In this document: piece after piece, positions 1 through 8,458 of the stretch
Numbering within the stretch: position 1 is the stretch's first letter
Layout: each line of letters begins with the position of its first letter
NCBI RefSeq assembly: GCF_019844075.1
Contig: NZ_CP081964.1
Location: 3,472,001 to 3,536,000 of the forward strand
Reading direction: 5' to 3'
Source of the DNA: Curtobacterium sp. TC1
GTDB lineage: Bacteria; Actinomycetota; Actinomycetes; Actinomycetales; Microbacteriaceae
Length of the DNA: 64,000 bases
Position numbers and translations under genes: made by a program
Notes under the pieces: model-generated
Database searches by the model: none
Told to the model about the DNA's origin: nothing
The model's input: only the letters and a program-made list of their open reading frames with translations

Positions 1-582
1 CAGCGGCGCGCTGACGCGAGTACCCCCTGGTGCGAAGCTGTGCCGACGGAACCTGCGGTGGATCGCGCGGACCGTTGCGTCGTCACCTCCGTCGTGCACG
101 AGGATGATCGGTGTGCCGGATTGCTCGGACCGGATCCGGAGACGCTGGAGCAGGTACGTCCACGCGCGGTCCTCGGGCCGGTAGTCCATCGGGCGGGCCT
201 CTTTGTCGATGACGATCGCGAAGACCCCGGAGGCCACGACGGTCAGCGCACCGAGCGACCTCCGGAACACATCGCGCCGCTGGCCGTCCCCGAGCCCCAG
301 GTCACGGAGATCTCCTCGTCCACGCAGGAGCACGTTCGCCTTGAGCTCGTGGCGCAGGAGGATGCCGTACGTGTCCCGGATCTCACGACGGACCCCCGTG
401 AGCCAGTCGAGACGATCGGTCCAGTCTCCGCCCGGGACGAGCACACACCCCAGCGTGTAGGTGCGAGTCGCGCCCGGAGAAGCAGCCGGATCACCCTTGT
501 CGCCGGTCTCGTCGACGTACGCGAACTCGAACGGTGCGTCGAGGGCCGCACGGGCGAGGGCGGGAACGCGACCGGAGTCCAT
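1..582 (-). CDS. DUF3800 domain protein, C-terminus cut off by the window edge
   Basis: An open frame runs leftward from ATG 582 to the window edge (194 codons, no stop). Its early D-E-T-G motif (VDETGDKG, about residues 24-31) is followed by TYTLGCVLVPG and a later IVIDKEARP segment, the pattern of DUF3800 proteins. These have an RNase H-like fold and are often found in mobile or defence settings. The function is unproven. It starts 25 bp after the cupin stop on the same strand, so it may be cotranscribed with it. No clear Shine-Dalgarno is visible; a small TACCA-ATG-TGGTA inverted repeat (593-605) sits just upstream. Confidence 0.7.
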   Translation of the reverse strand, partial: MDSGRVPALARAALDAPFEFAYVDETGDKGDPAASPGATRTYTLGCVLVPGGDWTDRLDWLTGVRREIRDTYGILLRHELKANVLLRGRGDLRDLGLGDGQRRDVFRRSLGALTVVASGVFAIVIDKEARPMDYRPEDRAWTYLLQRLRIRSEQSGTPIILVHDGGDDATVRAIHRRFRRHSFAPGGTRVSAPL

Positions 583-607
583 CCGACGAACATACCAATG
601 TGGTACG

Positions 608-1105
608 TCAGTCCGCCATCGTGAAGTCCTCGAACGAGAACCCCGGCGACACGAGGCAGCTCAGCAGCACCTCGCCGTCGTTCGGGATCGTCCGCTGCCA
701 CACGCCACCGCGCACGAACGCCTGCGCGTCGTTCACCCGATCGCGACCGGCGTCGGGCCCGAGGGTGATCCGCGCGCCGGGCTCGGGAGCATCACCGGAG
801 CCGCCGAGTTCGAGCTCGACGGTGTCGGGCCCGTGCCACATCCAGATCTCGTCGCTCGTGACCCGGTGCCAGGCCGAGGCCTCGCCCGGGGGCAGCAGGA
901 AGTGGATCAGGGTGGCAGCGGGACGGTCCCCCGCGGGCGTCGTCACCGTGGCCGGCGAGGTCCAGGTGCGGACGTACCAACCGCCTTCGGGGTGCGGTTC
1001 CATGCCGAGGGCGATGGCGCGCTTCGGCACGTCGAGCCACTCGATCAGTTCGCCGTCGACGGTGCGACGGGCGGCCATGCCGGGGCGGGGTGCGGTCTCG
1101 GTCAT
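608..1105 (-). CDS. cupin family protein (DUF985/Cupin_5-like)
   Basis: 165 residues. The core reads HPEGGWYVRTW, then LIHFLLPPGEASAWHRV, DEIWMWHGPD and a C-terminal PGFSFEDFTM. This matches the DUF985 cupin family, whose members are small beta-barrels often binding a metal or sugar-like ligand; substrates are mostly unknown. The ATG start at 1105 overlaps the TGA of the upstream amidohydrolase as ATGA, which decides the start and implies translational coupling. It is therefore the third gene of the leftward SAH-hydrolase-like operon. Confidence 0.85.
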   Translation of the reverse strand: MTETAPRPGMAARRTVDGELIEWLDVPKRAIALGMEPHPEGGWYVRTWTSPATVTTPAGDRPAATLIHFLLPPGEASAWHRVTSDEIWMWHGPDTVELELGGSGDAPEPGARITLGPDAGRDRVNDAQAFVRGGVWQRTIPNDGEVLLSCLVSPGFSFEDFTMAD

Positions 1106-2508
1106 GATTCCTCCACAGGGATGACAGGGCGGGCAGGGCGGTCGGGCGACGACGTGGGCACGCCGGTCAGCGCTCCGTCGACGGCGCGGACGACCCCACG
1201 GATGACGGTGGCGGCTGCGCGCCCGGCACCGTCCTCGACGAGCTCGGCGAGTGCGTCGGGCACGGTCCGGGCGTCGACGTCGAAGACGGCCAGGTCGGCG
1301 CGGGCGCCCACGGCGAGGTGGCCGATGCGGTCCGGTCCGACGGCGAGCCCCATGGCGTGCGCACCGCCGAGCGTCGCCGCCGCCAGGAGCCGCTCGTGCA
1401 GGTCGCGGTGCCCGTAGCCCTGGGCGCGGGCGATCCGGTGCAGGGCGGTGACGTCGGCCATCAGGTCGAGGGACGGCGACGACGAGAGCGAGTCGGTGCC
1501 GATGGCGATCGGGCTGCCCTCGCGCAGGTAGTCGGCGACGGGCGGCGGGTCGAGGCCGATGACGGCGTTCGACCGCGGGCACAGCGCGACGGCGGTGCCA
1601 CGGGCGCGCAGGAGTGCCCGGTCGGCGGCGGTCATGTAGACGCCGTGCGCGATGTGGCAGTCCGGGCCGAGCACCCCGAGCCGGTCGACGAACGCGGTGG
1701 CGCTCGCCCCGAACCCGAAGGCCCGCAGCGCCCGGAACGAGGGCACGTTCGCCAGGTGCCAGTCGTTGCCGTGGCCGACGCCGTCGACGCCGTCGAGTCC
1801 GGGAACCGGTCCGAGGGCGACGCGCTCCCCCTCGAAGGCCGCTTCACCGAGGTGCAGGTGCAGCCGGAGCCCGCGCTGCCGGACGATGTCGGGGAGTTCG
1901 AGCAGGGGCGCGACCTCGAGCGAATAGGGCGCGTGCGGTGACAGGCCGGCCCCGGGGGTGGTCGGGATCCGGGCGAGTTCGTCGAGCACCTGGTCGCGGC
2001 CGTGCGACTGCCAGGCGTCGTTCTCCCAGTCCATCACCTCCCAGTAGGCGATGCCGCCGAGCCCGGCGTCCTCGAGCGCGGTGGACGCCTCGATGTCGGT
2101 GACGATGTCCGCGATGCTCGTGACGCCGGCGCGGATCGACGCCGCCGCGCCCGCAGCGGCTTCGGCCCGCCAGTCGTGCGGCTCGGCGTAGTCCTCGTTG
2201 AACGCGGCCGCCCAGTCCTCGAAACCGGCGTACTGGCCGCGGCCGACACTGGCCATGCCGGTGTACTGCAGATGCGAGTGCGCGTTGACGAGTCCCGGCA
2301 GGAGGGCTCCGCGCCACTGCCGTTCGGTGAACGTCGTGCCCGAGCCGGCGAGCTGGTCGACGACCCAGGACCGGTCGCCGACGTGCAGGATGCGGCCGTC
2401 CTGCACGGCGACCGCGCCGTCCGCGATCGGGGGCGCGGTCATCGGCACGACGACGCGTGCCGCGTGCACGACGACCGGGTGGTCGACACGCGGGTGCGTG
2501 GCGCTCAT
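1102..2508 (-). CDS. amidohydrolase, adenosine/S-adenosylhomocysteine deaminase-like
   Basis: 468 residues with the composite-domain amidohydrolase layout: a beta-sandwich start, then a TIM barrel opening with NAHSHLQYTG (metal His 77 and 79). LHLHLGEA and CHIAHGVYM follow, and IGTDSLSSS supplies the likely catalytic metal Asp. The C-terminal HLAVGARADLAVFDVD returns to the sandwich. This is the MtaD/cytosine-deaminase-like group that deaminates adenosine derivatives or related amines. The ATG at 2508 overlaps the stop of the SAH-hydrolase-like gene (ATGA), and its own stop overlaps the cupin start. Context favours a SAH or 5'-deoxyadenosine-type substrate, but this is inference. Confidence 0.85.
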   Translation of the reverse strand: MSATHPRVDHPVVVHAARVVVPMTAPPIADGAVAVQDGRILHVGDRSWVVDQLAGSGTTFTERQWRGALLPGLVNAHSHLQYTGMASVGRGQYAGFEDWAAAFNEDYAEPHDWRAEAAAGAAASIRAGVTSIADIVTDIEASTALEDAGLGGIAYWEVMDWENDAWQSHGRDQVLDELARIPTTPGAGLSPHAPYSLEVAPLLELPDIVRQRGLRLHLHLGEAAFEGERVALGPVPGLDGVDGVGHGNDWHLANVPSFRALRAFGFGASATAFVDRLGVLGPDCHIAHGVYMTAADRALLRARGTAVALCPRSNAVIGLDPPPVADYLREGSPIAIGTDSLSSSPSLDLMADVTALHRIARAQGYGHRDLHERLLAAATLGGAHAMGLAVGPDRIGHLAVGARADLAVFDVDARTVPDALAELVEDGAGRAAATVIRGVVRAVDGALTGVPTSSPDRPARPVIPVEES

Positions 2509-4193
2509 GCGGGGTCTCCGAAACGGCGCGTCCGGACGTCCGGCTCGCGGTCCGCCGGGTGCTCGGCAAGGCGGACGGGAGGAACGGGGTGCGCTCCGAA
2601 GGCGGCGAGCGCCGTGCGCGCGGTTGCGTCGTCGACCGCAGGGTCGATGGGCACGACGGCTCGCTCCAGTTCGTCGCCCCGCTCGAGCAGCATGCGGACG
2701 GCCCCGAGCTGCGCCGCGAAGGACAGGTCCATGATCTCGATCGGGTTGCCCTCGGCCGCCGTGATGTTGATGCACCCGCCGCGGTCGAGCACGATGGGCC
2801 CGCTGTCGGCATCGGGGAACACGAGGCGCTCGGCCTTCGGGCCCACTTGCTGTCGGGTGGCACCGGCCGCCATCGCGTCGGCCAGCGCGACCTCGTGGTC
2901 GACCCCGCCCGCGACGGCGACGACCGCCCCGTCCGCGCACGAGCGCAGCACCCGCAGGTCGATGGTGTCGGCGACCCCGGTGGCGCTCACCACGAGGTCG
3001 GCGTCCTGCACCGCCTCGGCGAGCGGCGCGACGGCGTGGCCGGCGAACAGCGCCTGCAGGGCGCGCACGGGATCCGTCTCGGCGACCGTGATCCGGAACC
3101 CGAGGGCGGAGAGCACCAGCGCGACCCCTTCGCCGACGTGCCCGAATCCGGCGACGACCGCCGCGCCTCCCGGGATCACCCGGTGCGTGCCGGACGGGAG
3201 CCCGTCGACCAGGTCGAGCACCGCGAACACCGTCGACTGCCCGGTGCCGTACCGGTTGTCGAAGAACGTCTTGGTGCGGGCGTCGTTGACGGCGACCACG
3301 GGGATGCCGAGCTCGCCCCGCGACGCCATCACACGCAGGGGTCGGAGGCCGCTCGTGGTCTCCTCGGCCGCGCCGAGCATCGTCGGCAGCAGGTCCGGTC
3401 GTTCCTGGTGGGCGAGCCGGATGACGTGCGAACCGTCGTCGAGCAGGATGTGCGGCCGGGTGTCGAGCATCGCGAGGGCGAGCGCCTTCTGCTCCGACAG
3501 CGAGGCGGTGCTGCTCGCGTACACCGTCAGACCCGCTGCCCGGAGCGACGCGGCCACGGCGTCGTCGGTCTCGTCGGCGTGCGCGTAGACGACGACCTCT
3601 GCCCCGGCGTCGCGCAGCAACAGGCTCAGCACCGCCGTCTTCGGCTCGAGGAACATCGCGACGCCGATGCGGGTGCCACGGAGCAGTCCGCCGTCGCGGA
3701 GTTCCGCGGCGACCGCACGCGAGACGGGCATGGAGCGTCGAGCCCAGCGCAGGCGGGCGTCGGCCGCCGGGTCGTCCTCGGGGTCGCGGCCGGTGGAGAC
3801 CAGGAAGACGTCGTCGGAGAGCATCGGGACGCCGAGCACCCCTGGGCGTGCGGTGGCGACGGGACCGAAGGCGTCCTCGTCGACGGCGGGCAGGTGGCGG
3901 CCGGCGTCGATCACGATGAGCGTGGCACTACGGGGACGGTCGGCCTCGCGCTCGATGACGGGGGTGGAGACCTCGGGGGAACCGAGGCACCAGAGCTGGT
4001 CGATCGGTTCGTGCTCCGCGGCCGGGCGTGCGCCGAGTCCGGTGAGCAGCTCGTGCAGCGCCGCGGCGTCGCGGGGGTCGCCACCGACGATGCGGAACCG
4101 GCGAGCCGCCACGAGCAGGTTCGTCACCGCGGCGAAGCGCCGGACGGCCGTCGACGCCCAGGATCGCGTCTCGGGGTCGGGTCCTGGCGGCAT
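2505..4193 (-). CDS. S-adenosylhomocysteine hydrolase-like NAD-binding protein
   Basis: 562 residues, about 70-130 longer than typical adenosylhomocysteinase because of an N-terminal region of roughly 150 residues. Family signatures: AAEETTSGL (about 275-283), NDARTKTFFDNRYGTGQS (303-320, containing the K-x-x-x-D-N catalytic set), the Rossmann loop AGFGHVGEG (348-356), and EGNPIEIMDLSF (481-492), where classical enzymes have an HP-x-x-V-M motif. The C-terminal tyrosine-rich tail of canonical enzymes is absent. It likely binds NAD and a nucleosidyl-homocysteine-like ligand. First gene of a three-gene operon; a deaminase-like amidohydrolase follows with an ATGA overlap. It is probably not the housekeeping ahcY. 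Confidence 0.82.
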   Translation of the reverse strand: MPPGPDPETRSWASTAVRRFAAVTNLLVAARRFRIVGGDPRDAAALHELLTGLGARPAAEHEPIDQLWCLGSPEVSTPVIEREADRPRSATLIVIDAGRHLPAVDEDAFGPVATARPGVLGVPMLSDDVFLVSTGRDPEDDPAADARLRWARRSMPVSRAVAAELRDGGLLRGTRIGVAMFLEPKTAVLSLLLRDAGAEVVVYAHADETDDAVAASLRAAGLTVYASSTASLSEQKALALAMLDTRPHILLDDGSHVIRLAHQERPDLLPTMLGAAEETTSGLRPLRVMASRGELGIPVVAVNDARTKTFFDNRYGTGQSTVFAVLDLVDGLPSGTHRVIPGGAAVVAGFGHVGEGVALVLSALGFRITVAETDPVRALQALFAGHAVAPLAEAVQDADLVVSATGVADTIDLRVLRSCADGAVVAVAGGVDHEVALADAMAAGATRQQVGPKAERLVFPDADSGPIVLDRGGCINITAAEGNPIEIMDLSFAAQLGAVRMLLERGDELERAVVPIDPAVDDATARTALAAFGAHPVPPVRLAEHPADREPDVRTRRFGDPA

Positions 4194-4242
4194 GCATCAA
4201 TCGTAGGGAATGCGCGGGGGCCCGCCGACGTACTCTCTGGGC

Positions 4243-4518
4243 ATGAGCGATGCAACCACGACCGAAGCGTTCGACAAGGTGACGATGTTCGGCGCGGACT
4301 GGTGCCGCGACTGCCGTCGGTCGAAGGCGCTGCTCGACACCCTCGGCGTCGACTACGAGTACGTCGACGTCGAGCAGGACCTGTCGGCGGCCGACCGTGC
4401 CGAGGCGATCAGCGGGCGGAAGAACATCCCCGTCGTCGTGCTGCCGAACGGCAAGCACTTCGTCGAGCCGTCCGACGCCGAGCTGCGCGCCGAGCTCGAG
4501 GCCTCCGGCGCCGTTTGA
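4243..4518 (+). CDS. glutaredoxin/mycoredoxin-like protein
   Basis: 91 residues with a thioredoxin fold. The active site is WCRDC near residue 25, followed by the cis-proline segment NIPVVVLPNG and a final helix. The size and arrangement match actinobacterial mycoredoxins, which reduce mycothiol-mixed disulfides; the C-R-D-C active site differs from the common C-G-Y-C. The ATG at 4243 is chosen because the in-frame ATG at 4210 adds an unconserved tail. It diverges from the SAH-hydrolase-like operon across a 49-bp spacer. Confidence 0.85.
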   Translation: MSDATTTEAFDKVTMFGADWCRDCRRSKALLDTLGVDYEYVDVEQDLSAADRAEAISGRKNIPVVVLPNGKHFVEPSDAELRAELEASGAV

Positions 4519-4534
4519 GCGGCGGGCGCTCGCG

Positions 4535-4627
4535 CCCGAGACTCGGGCAGCTCGCCCCGAGGCTCGGGCTGAGCGACTCGTCTCGGGGCTCCGAGCCCGA
4601 GTTCTGTCGCCCACGCCGAGTCTCGGG
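4535..4627. repeat. cluster of CCCGAG/CTCGGG hairpins
   Basis: Four nested inverted repeats built on CCCGAG...CTCGGG lie at 4535-4547, 4555-4568, 4582-4601 and 4616-4627, directly after the glutaredoxin stop. They can form several alternative stem-loops. A terminator role is plausible; no U-tract is seen. Confidence 0.55.
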
Positions 4628-4654
4628 GGAACGCGGCACCGGCACACCCGGGCG

Positions 4655-4667
4655 GACATCGGATGAA
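4655..4667. promoter_or_regulatory. candidate GntR/FadR operator, site 1 (degenerate)
   Basis: GACATCGGATGAA, 18 bp upstream of the fuconolactonase GTG. It matches 11 of 13 positions of the palindrome GACATCGGATGTC. Better copies are at 5518-5530 and 15784-15796, all ahead of fucose-catabolic genes. The likely ligand is the FadR-type regulator at 7315-7992. Confidence 0.5.
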
Positions 4668-4684
4668 TCGGGCATCATGAGCGC

Positions 4685-5524
4685 GTGATCATCGACGCTC
4701 ACCACCACCTCTGGGACCCCGCCGACCGGCCGTACCCCTGGATGGACGACGCCGTCGCCCCGATCCGCCGCCGGTTCGACGTGGACGACCTCCGTGCGGC
4801 GACGCAGGGCACCGGCGTGACGCGGACCATCGTCGTGCAGGCTGTGCACGACCCCGGCGAGACCGCCTGGCTGCTCGAGCAACCCGGACCCGTCGCGGGC
4901 GTCGTCGGCTGGGTGGACCTGACCGCGCCGGACGTGACCGACCGGATCGCCGCCGTTCGAGCGCTGCCCGGCGGCGAGCGCCTGGTGGGCATCCGGCACC
5001 AGGCGCAGGATGAACCCGACGCGGACTGGCTCGCCCGCCCCGACGTCGTCCGCGGGGTCCACGCACTCGCCGCCGCCGGCCTGGTGTTCGACGTCCTCGT
5101 CCGTGCGCGCGAGCACACTGCCGCACTGACCCTGATCGATGCCGTCCCCCAGGCGTCGTTCGTCCTGGACCACGCGGGCAAGCCGTCGATCGACACCGGC
5201 GACCCGGCCTGGCGGGGCCGGCTGACCGACTTCGCAGCACGCCCGAATGTCACGTGCAAGGTCTCCGGCCTGCTCACCGAGGCCGGCCCGGACTGGCGTG
5301 ACCGCCCCGTCGACCGGTACGTCCGCGGGGTCGTCGAGCAGTTCGGTCCCGAACGGTCGATGTTCGGCTCGGACTGGCCGGTGTCGACCCTGGCGACCGG
5401 GTACGCCGACGTCGTGCAGCGGACGACGGCGGCACTCGCCGACCTGTCGACGACCGAGCACGAAGCCGTCCTCAGCGGTACCGCGGAACGCGTCTACCTT
5501 GTCCGGGGCCACACACAGACATAG
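4685..5524 (+). CDS. amidohydrolase family L-fuconolactonase
   Basis: 279 residues of the amidohydrolase-2 TIM-barrel family. It opens with IIDAHHHLWDP (metal HxH) and continues with FVLDHAGKP and, near the end, MFGSDWPVS with the metal-binding Asp. Homologues of this subgroup hydrolyse L-fucono- or L-rhamnono-1,5-lactone to the aldonate. The GTG start at 4685 is used because the ATG just before it (4677) meets a stop at once. It is first in a rightward run with the FAH-type hydrolase and SDR; a candidate operator overlaps its 3' end. In the inferred pathway it acts after fucose dehydrogenase. Confidence 0.82.
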   Translation: MIIDAHHHLWDPADRPYPWMDDAVAPIRRRFDVDDLRAATQGTGVTRTIVVQAVHDPGETAWLLEQPGPVAGVVGWVDLTAPDVTDRIAAVRALPGGERLVGIRHQAQDEPDADWLARPDVVRGVHALAAAGLVFDVLVRAREHTAALTLIDAVPQASFVLDHAGKPSIDTGDPAWRGRLTDFAARPNVTCKVSGLLTEAGPDWRDRPVDRYVRGVVEQFGPERSMFGSDWPVSTLATGYADVVQRTTAALADLSTTEHEAVLSGTAERVYLVRGHTQT

Positions 5525-5530
5525 GATGTC
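5518..5530. promoter_or_regulatory. candidate GntR/FadR operator, site 2
   Basis: GACATAGGATGTC is a perfect palindrome with a 3-base centre; the arms extend one base each side (AGACAT/ATGTCT, 5517-5531). It covers the stop codon of the fuconolactonase gene and lies 36 bp before the ATG of the FAH-type hydrolase, so it may control an internal promoter. Confidence 0.6.
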
Positions 5531-5566
5531 TACGGCTGCACTGGCGCAGCCGGAGAGCGAGGAACG

Positions 5567-6436
5567 ATGCAGTTCGCACGACTCGGCCCGGCGGGGAGCG
5601 AGATCCCCGTGGCCATCGACACCGACGGCGAGGTCTTCGACCTCCGCTCCATCACCAGTGACGTCGACGGGGCCTTCCTGGCCTCGGACCCGGTCGGCCG
5701 CGTCGACCACGCACGCAGCGCCGGCGACCTGACGAGCATCGACCGTGACCGGGCCGACGGCATGCGGCGCGGTGCACCCATCGCCCGGCCCGGCAAGGTC
5801 GTCTGCATCGGCCTGAACTACCGCGACCACGCTGCCGAGACCGGTGCCGACATCCCCACCGAACCGATCGTGTTCATGAAGGACCCGATGACGGTGATCG
5901 GCCCCGACGACGAGGTCCTGATCCCCCGGAACAGCACGAAGACCGACTGGGAGATCGAGCTCGCGATCGTCATCGGCCGCACCGCCCGGTACTGCGAGTC
6001 CGATGCGGCGGCCGAGGCGTCGATCGCCGGCTACGCCATCGCGAACGACGTGTCCGAGCGCGAGTTCCAGCTCGAGCGCGGCGGGCAGTGGGACAAGGGG
6101 AAGTCCTGCGAGACCTTCAACCCGCTCGGCCCGTGGCTGGTGACGCCCCGGTCGCTCGACGCCGCCGGCCTCGACCCCGCGGCACTCGCGCTCCGGCTGA
6201 CCGTCAACGGCGAGGTCCGGCAGGACGGGACCACCGCCGACATGATCTTCCGGCCTGTGGAGATCGTCCGGTACCTGTCGCAGTTCATGGTGCTGTACCC
6301 CGGCGACGTCATCAGCACGGGCACCCCGGCGGGTGTGGCACTGGCCGGTCACGCGCCCTACCTGCAGCCCGGCGACGTCGTCGAGCTCACCGCCGACGGG
6401 CTCGGCTCGCAGCGCCAGACGGTCGGGGCAGCCTGA
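5567..6436 (+). CDS. fumarylacetoacetate hydrolase family protein (2,4-diketo-3-deoxy-L-fuconate hydrolase candidate)
   Basis: 289 residues. The FAH fold is shown by GKVVCIGLNYRDHAAE, FMKDPMTVIGPDDEV, TDWEIELAIVIG (metal acidic residues), SEREFQLERGGQWDKGKS and the C-terminal GDVISTGTPAGV. Members cleave C-C bonds of diketo acids using Mg2+ or Mn2+. In the fucose pathway this enzyme would split 2,4-diketo-3-deoxy-L-fuconate to pyruvate and L-lactate. Its TGA overlaps the ATG of the SDR gene by one base, so the two are coupled. Confidence 0.85.
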   Translation: MQFARLGPAGSEIPVAIDTDGEVFDLRSITSDVDGAFLASDPVGRVDHARSAGDLTSIDRDRADGMRRGAPIARPGKVVCIGLNYRDHAAETGADIPTEPIVFMKDPMTVIGPDDEVLIPRNSTKTDWEIELAIVIGRTARYCESDAAAEASIAGYAIANDVSEREFQLERGGQWDKGKSCETFNPLGPWLVTPRSLDAAGLDPAALALRLTVNGEVRQDGTTADMIFRPVEIVRYLSQFMVLYPGDVISTGTPAGVALAGHAPYLQPGDVVELTADGLGSQRQTVGAA

Positions 6437-7227
6437 TGGCAGACCCAACCGGCAGCACCGGCAGCACCCGCACCGGCCCCGCCGACAGCCACGACGGCGT
6501 CCGGGCGATCGTCACCGGGGGCGCGTCGGGCATCGGCGCCGCGATCGCCGTCGCGCTGCGAGATCGCGGCGCAACGGTCGCCGTCCTCGACCTCCAGCCG
6601 TCCACCGCCGAGGGGCTCGTCTCCGTCACGTGCGACGTCAGCGACGACGCCTCCGTCCGCACCGCCGTCGCCACCGCCGTCGAGCAGCTCGGCGGCCTCG
6701 ACGTCCTGGTGAACAACGCCGGCATCGGCGCGCAGGGCACGGTCGAGGACAACCCCGACGACGAGTGGCGCCGCGTGTACGAGGTCAACGTCCTCGGTGC
6801 CGTCCGGCTGTCGCGGGCCGCGCTCCCCCACCTGCGGGCGTCGGGCAACGCGAGCATCGTGAACACCTGCTCCATCGCCGCGACCGCGGGGCTGCCCCAA
6901 CGGGCGCTCTACTCGGCGACGAAGGGCGCGATCGCCGCCCTGACCCGCGCCATGGCTGCCGACCACATCCGCGAGGGCATCCGCGTCAACGCCGTGAACC
7001 CGGGGACCGCCGACACCCCGTGGGTGGCGCGGTTGCTGTCGACCGCAGGTGACCCGGCCGCGGAGCGTGCTGCCCTCGAGGCCCGGCAGCCGCACGGTCG
7101 GCTCGTGCAGGCGGAGGAGGTCGCCGAGGCGGTCGCGTACCTGACGAGCCCGCTCGCCCGGTCGACGACGGGCGTCGACCTTGCGGTCGACGGCGGGATG
7201 CAGGCCCTCCGGCTGCGGCCCGCCTGA
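6436..7227 (+). CDS. short-chain dehydrogenase (2-keto-3-deoxy-L-fuconate dehydrogenase candidate)
   Basis: 263 residues. Classical SDR motifs are TGGASGIG (NAD loop), NNAGIG, the catalytic Ser region VNTCSIAA, and YSATKGA (Tyr-x3-Lys). The C-terminal GVDLAVDGGM is also typical. The ATG shares one base with the upstream stop (TGATG), which fixes the start. The pathway role, oxidising 2-keto-3-deoxy-L-fuconate at C4, is inferred from the flanking fuconolactonase, FAH-type hydrolase and fuconate dehydratase genes. Confidence 0.87.
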   Translation: MADPTGSTGSTRTGPADSHDGVRAIVTGGASGIGAAIAVALRDRGATVAVLDLQPSTAEGLVSVTCDVSDDASVRTAVATAVEQLGGLDVLVNNAGIGAQGTVEDNPDDEWRRVYEVNVLGAVRLSRAALPHLRASGNASIVNTCSIAATAGLPQRALYSATKGAIAALTRAMAADHIREGIRVNAVNPGTADTPWVARLLSTAGDPAAERAALEARQPHGRLVQAEEVAEAVAYLTSPLARSTTGVDLAVDGGMQALRLRPA

Positions 7228-7314
7228 TGGTCGGCCCGTGACGACCGGGAGGCCCGGCTATCGTCGTCCTGTCGGCTCGCGTCCGCGAGCGGGCCGGGAT
7301 CAGGAGGTGGTGAC

Positions 7315-7992
7315 GTGGCGTCGCTGACCGACGATGCGATCGCACGCATCCAGCAGATGATCGTGAGCGGTGAGCTCCAACCCGGGCAGCGCCTCCCGCC
7401 CGAGAAGGAACTGAGCGAGTCGCTCGGCCTGTCGCGGAACAGTCTGCGCGAGGCGGTGAAGGCCCTCGAGCTCATCCGCGTGCTCGACGTCCGACGCGGT
7501 GACGGCACCTACGTGACCTCGCTCGAACCGGGCGTCCTGCTCGAGGCCGTGTCGTTCGTCGTCGACATGCACCACGACCGGTCCCTCGTCGACCTGCTCG
7601 AGGTCCGACGCATCCTCGAGCCCGCGTCCGCCGTCCTGGCGACCGCGCGGGCCTCGGAGCAGCAGATCGACGAGCTCGCGACCCTGATGCAGTCCGTCGG
7701 CGAGGACACCGGCGTCGAGGACCTCGTGGCCCACGACCTGCTGTTCCACTCGACCATCGCGGGCATCGGCGGCAACCAGTACCTGTCCGGGCTGCTCGAC
7801 GCCCTGTCGAGCAAGACCGTGCGGGTGCGGGTCTGGCGCGGGCTGACGCAGAACGGCTCCGTGCAGCGCACGCTCGACGAGCACGCCGCGATCGTGGACG
7901 CCATCCGACGGCGCGATCCACAGCTCGTGCAGGCCCTGGTGGTGTCGCACGTCGAGGGTGTCGAGCGCTGGTTGCGACGCTCCCTCGACTGA
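7315..7992 (+). CDS. FadR-subfamily GntR transcription regulator
   Basis: 225 residues. The N-terminal winged helix reads PPEKELSESLGLSRNSLREAVKALE with a wing at RRGDGTYVTS. An FCD effector domain follows, with helical segments and His/Asp metal-ligand candidates (DLVAHDLLFHSTIA). GTG at 7315 is preceded by AGGAGG at the right distance. FCD regulators usually bind sugar acids or carboxylates, so a fuconate-pathway intermediate is a likely ligand. It likely acts at the GACATCGGATGTC-like sites at 4655, 5518 and 15784. Confidence 0.85.
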   Translation: MASLTDDAIARIQQMIVSGELQPGQRLPPEKELSESLGLSRNSLREAVKALELIRVLDVRRGDGTYVTSLEPGVLLEAVSFVVDMHHDRSLVDLLEVRRILEPASAVLATARASEQQIDELATLMQSVGEDTGVEDLVAHDLLFHSTIAGIGGNQYLSGLLDALSSKTVRVRVWRGLTQNGSVQRTLDEHAAIVDAIRRRDPQLVQALVVSHVEGVERWLRRSLD

Positions 7993-8088
7993 AACCGAGA
8001 GCGCGTGCAGGTGGGTGGGTGTTGCGTTGGTCGTCGGCCCTGACTCCGGCAACCATGCCGCGGCAACCGCACCCACGAGGAGGAAACC

Positions 8089-8367
8089 GTGCTCGGTCTC
8101 ATCATCAGCTTGATCATCGTCGGACTCATCGCCGGCGCCATCGCCCGGCTCGTCGTCCCCGGCAAGCAGAACATCTCGATCCCCATGACCATCCTGCTGG
8201 GCATCATCGGCTCGTTCGTGGGCGGGTTCCTCGGCTTCCTGATCTTCCAGCACGACCCGATGGACGGCTTCTTCCAGCCCGCCGGCATCATCGGCTCGAT
8301 CATCGGCGCCATCATCGTGCTGATCATCTACATCCGCTTCTCGGGTCGCAGCGCCAAGACCCGCTAG
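8089..8367 (+). CDS. GlsB/YeaQ/YmgE-type small membrane protein
   Basis: 92 residues and very hydrophobic, with three predicted membrane segments. It opens MLGLIISLIIVGLIAGAIAR with the conserved PGKQ after segment one, then GSFVGGFLG and GSIIGAIIVL, the transglycosylase-associated/YeaQ family pattern. Such proteins are linked to stress responses; the biochemical role is unknown. GTG at 8089 follows GAGGAGGAAAC. It ends at a strong bidirectional terminator. Confidence 0.85.
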   Translation: MLGLIISLIIVGLIAGAIARLVVPGKQNISIPMTILLGIIGSFVGGFLGFLIFQHDPMDGFFQPAGIIGSIIGAIIVLIIYIRFSGRSAKTR

Positions 8368-8402
8368 GCAGGTCTCGCCGGGCACGACCCGCCGCACCAC
8401 CG

Positions 8403-8444
8403 AAGTCACCCCGAACCGCGCATCCGTGCGGTTCGGGGTGACTT
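8403..8444. terminator. bidirectional terminator, 17-bp perfect stem
   Basis: Arms 8403-8419 (AAGTCACCCCGAACCGC) and 8428-8444 are exact reverse complements around an 8-base loop. A or T runs lie at each outer edge. It sits between convergent genes: the YeaQ-like gene and the leftward fucose operon. Confidence 0.85.
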
Positions 8445-8458
8445 TGGTCGTGCGGGGC

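Noticed and set aside
243..701. 152-codon leftward ORF at the window start
   Set aside because: Ser/Arg-rich out-of-frame reading of the DUF3800 gene, which is open in another frame with clear motifs.
7236..7256. GGGAGGCCCGG as another GGAGGC-family hairpin
   Set aside because: Only a short self-complement is present and no second long arm, so it was not listed as a terminator.
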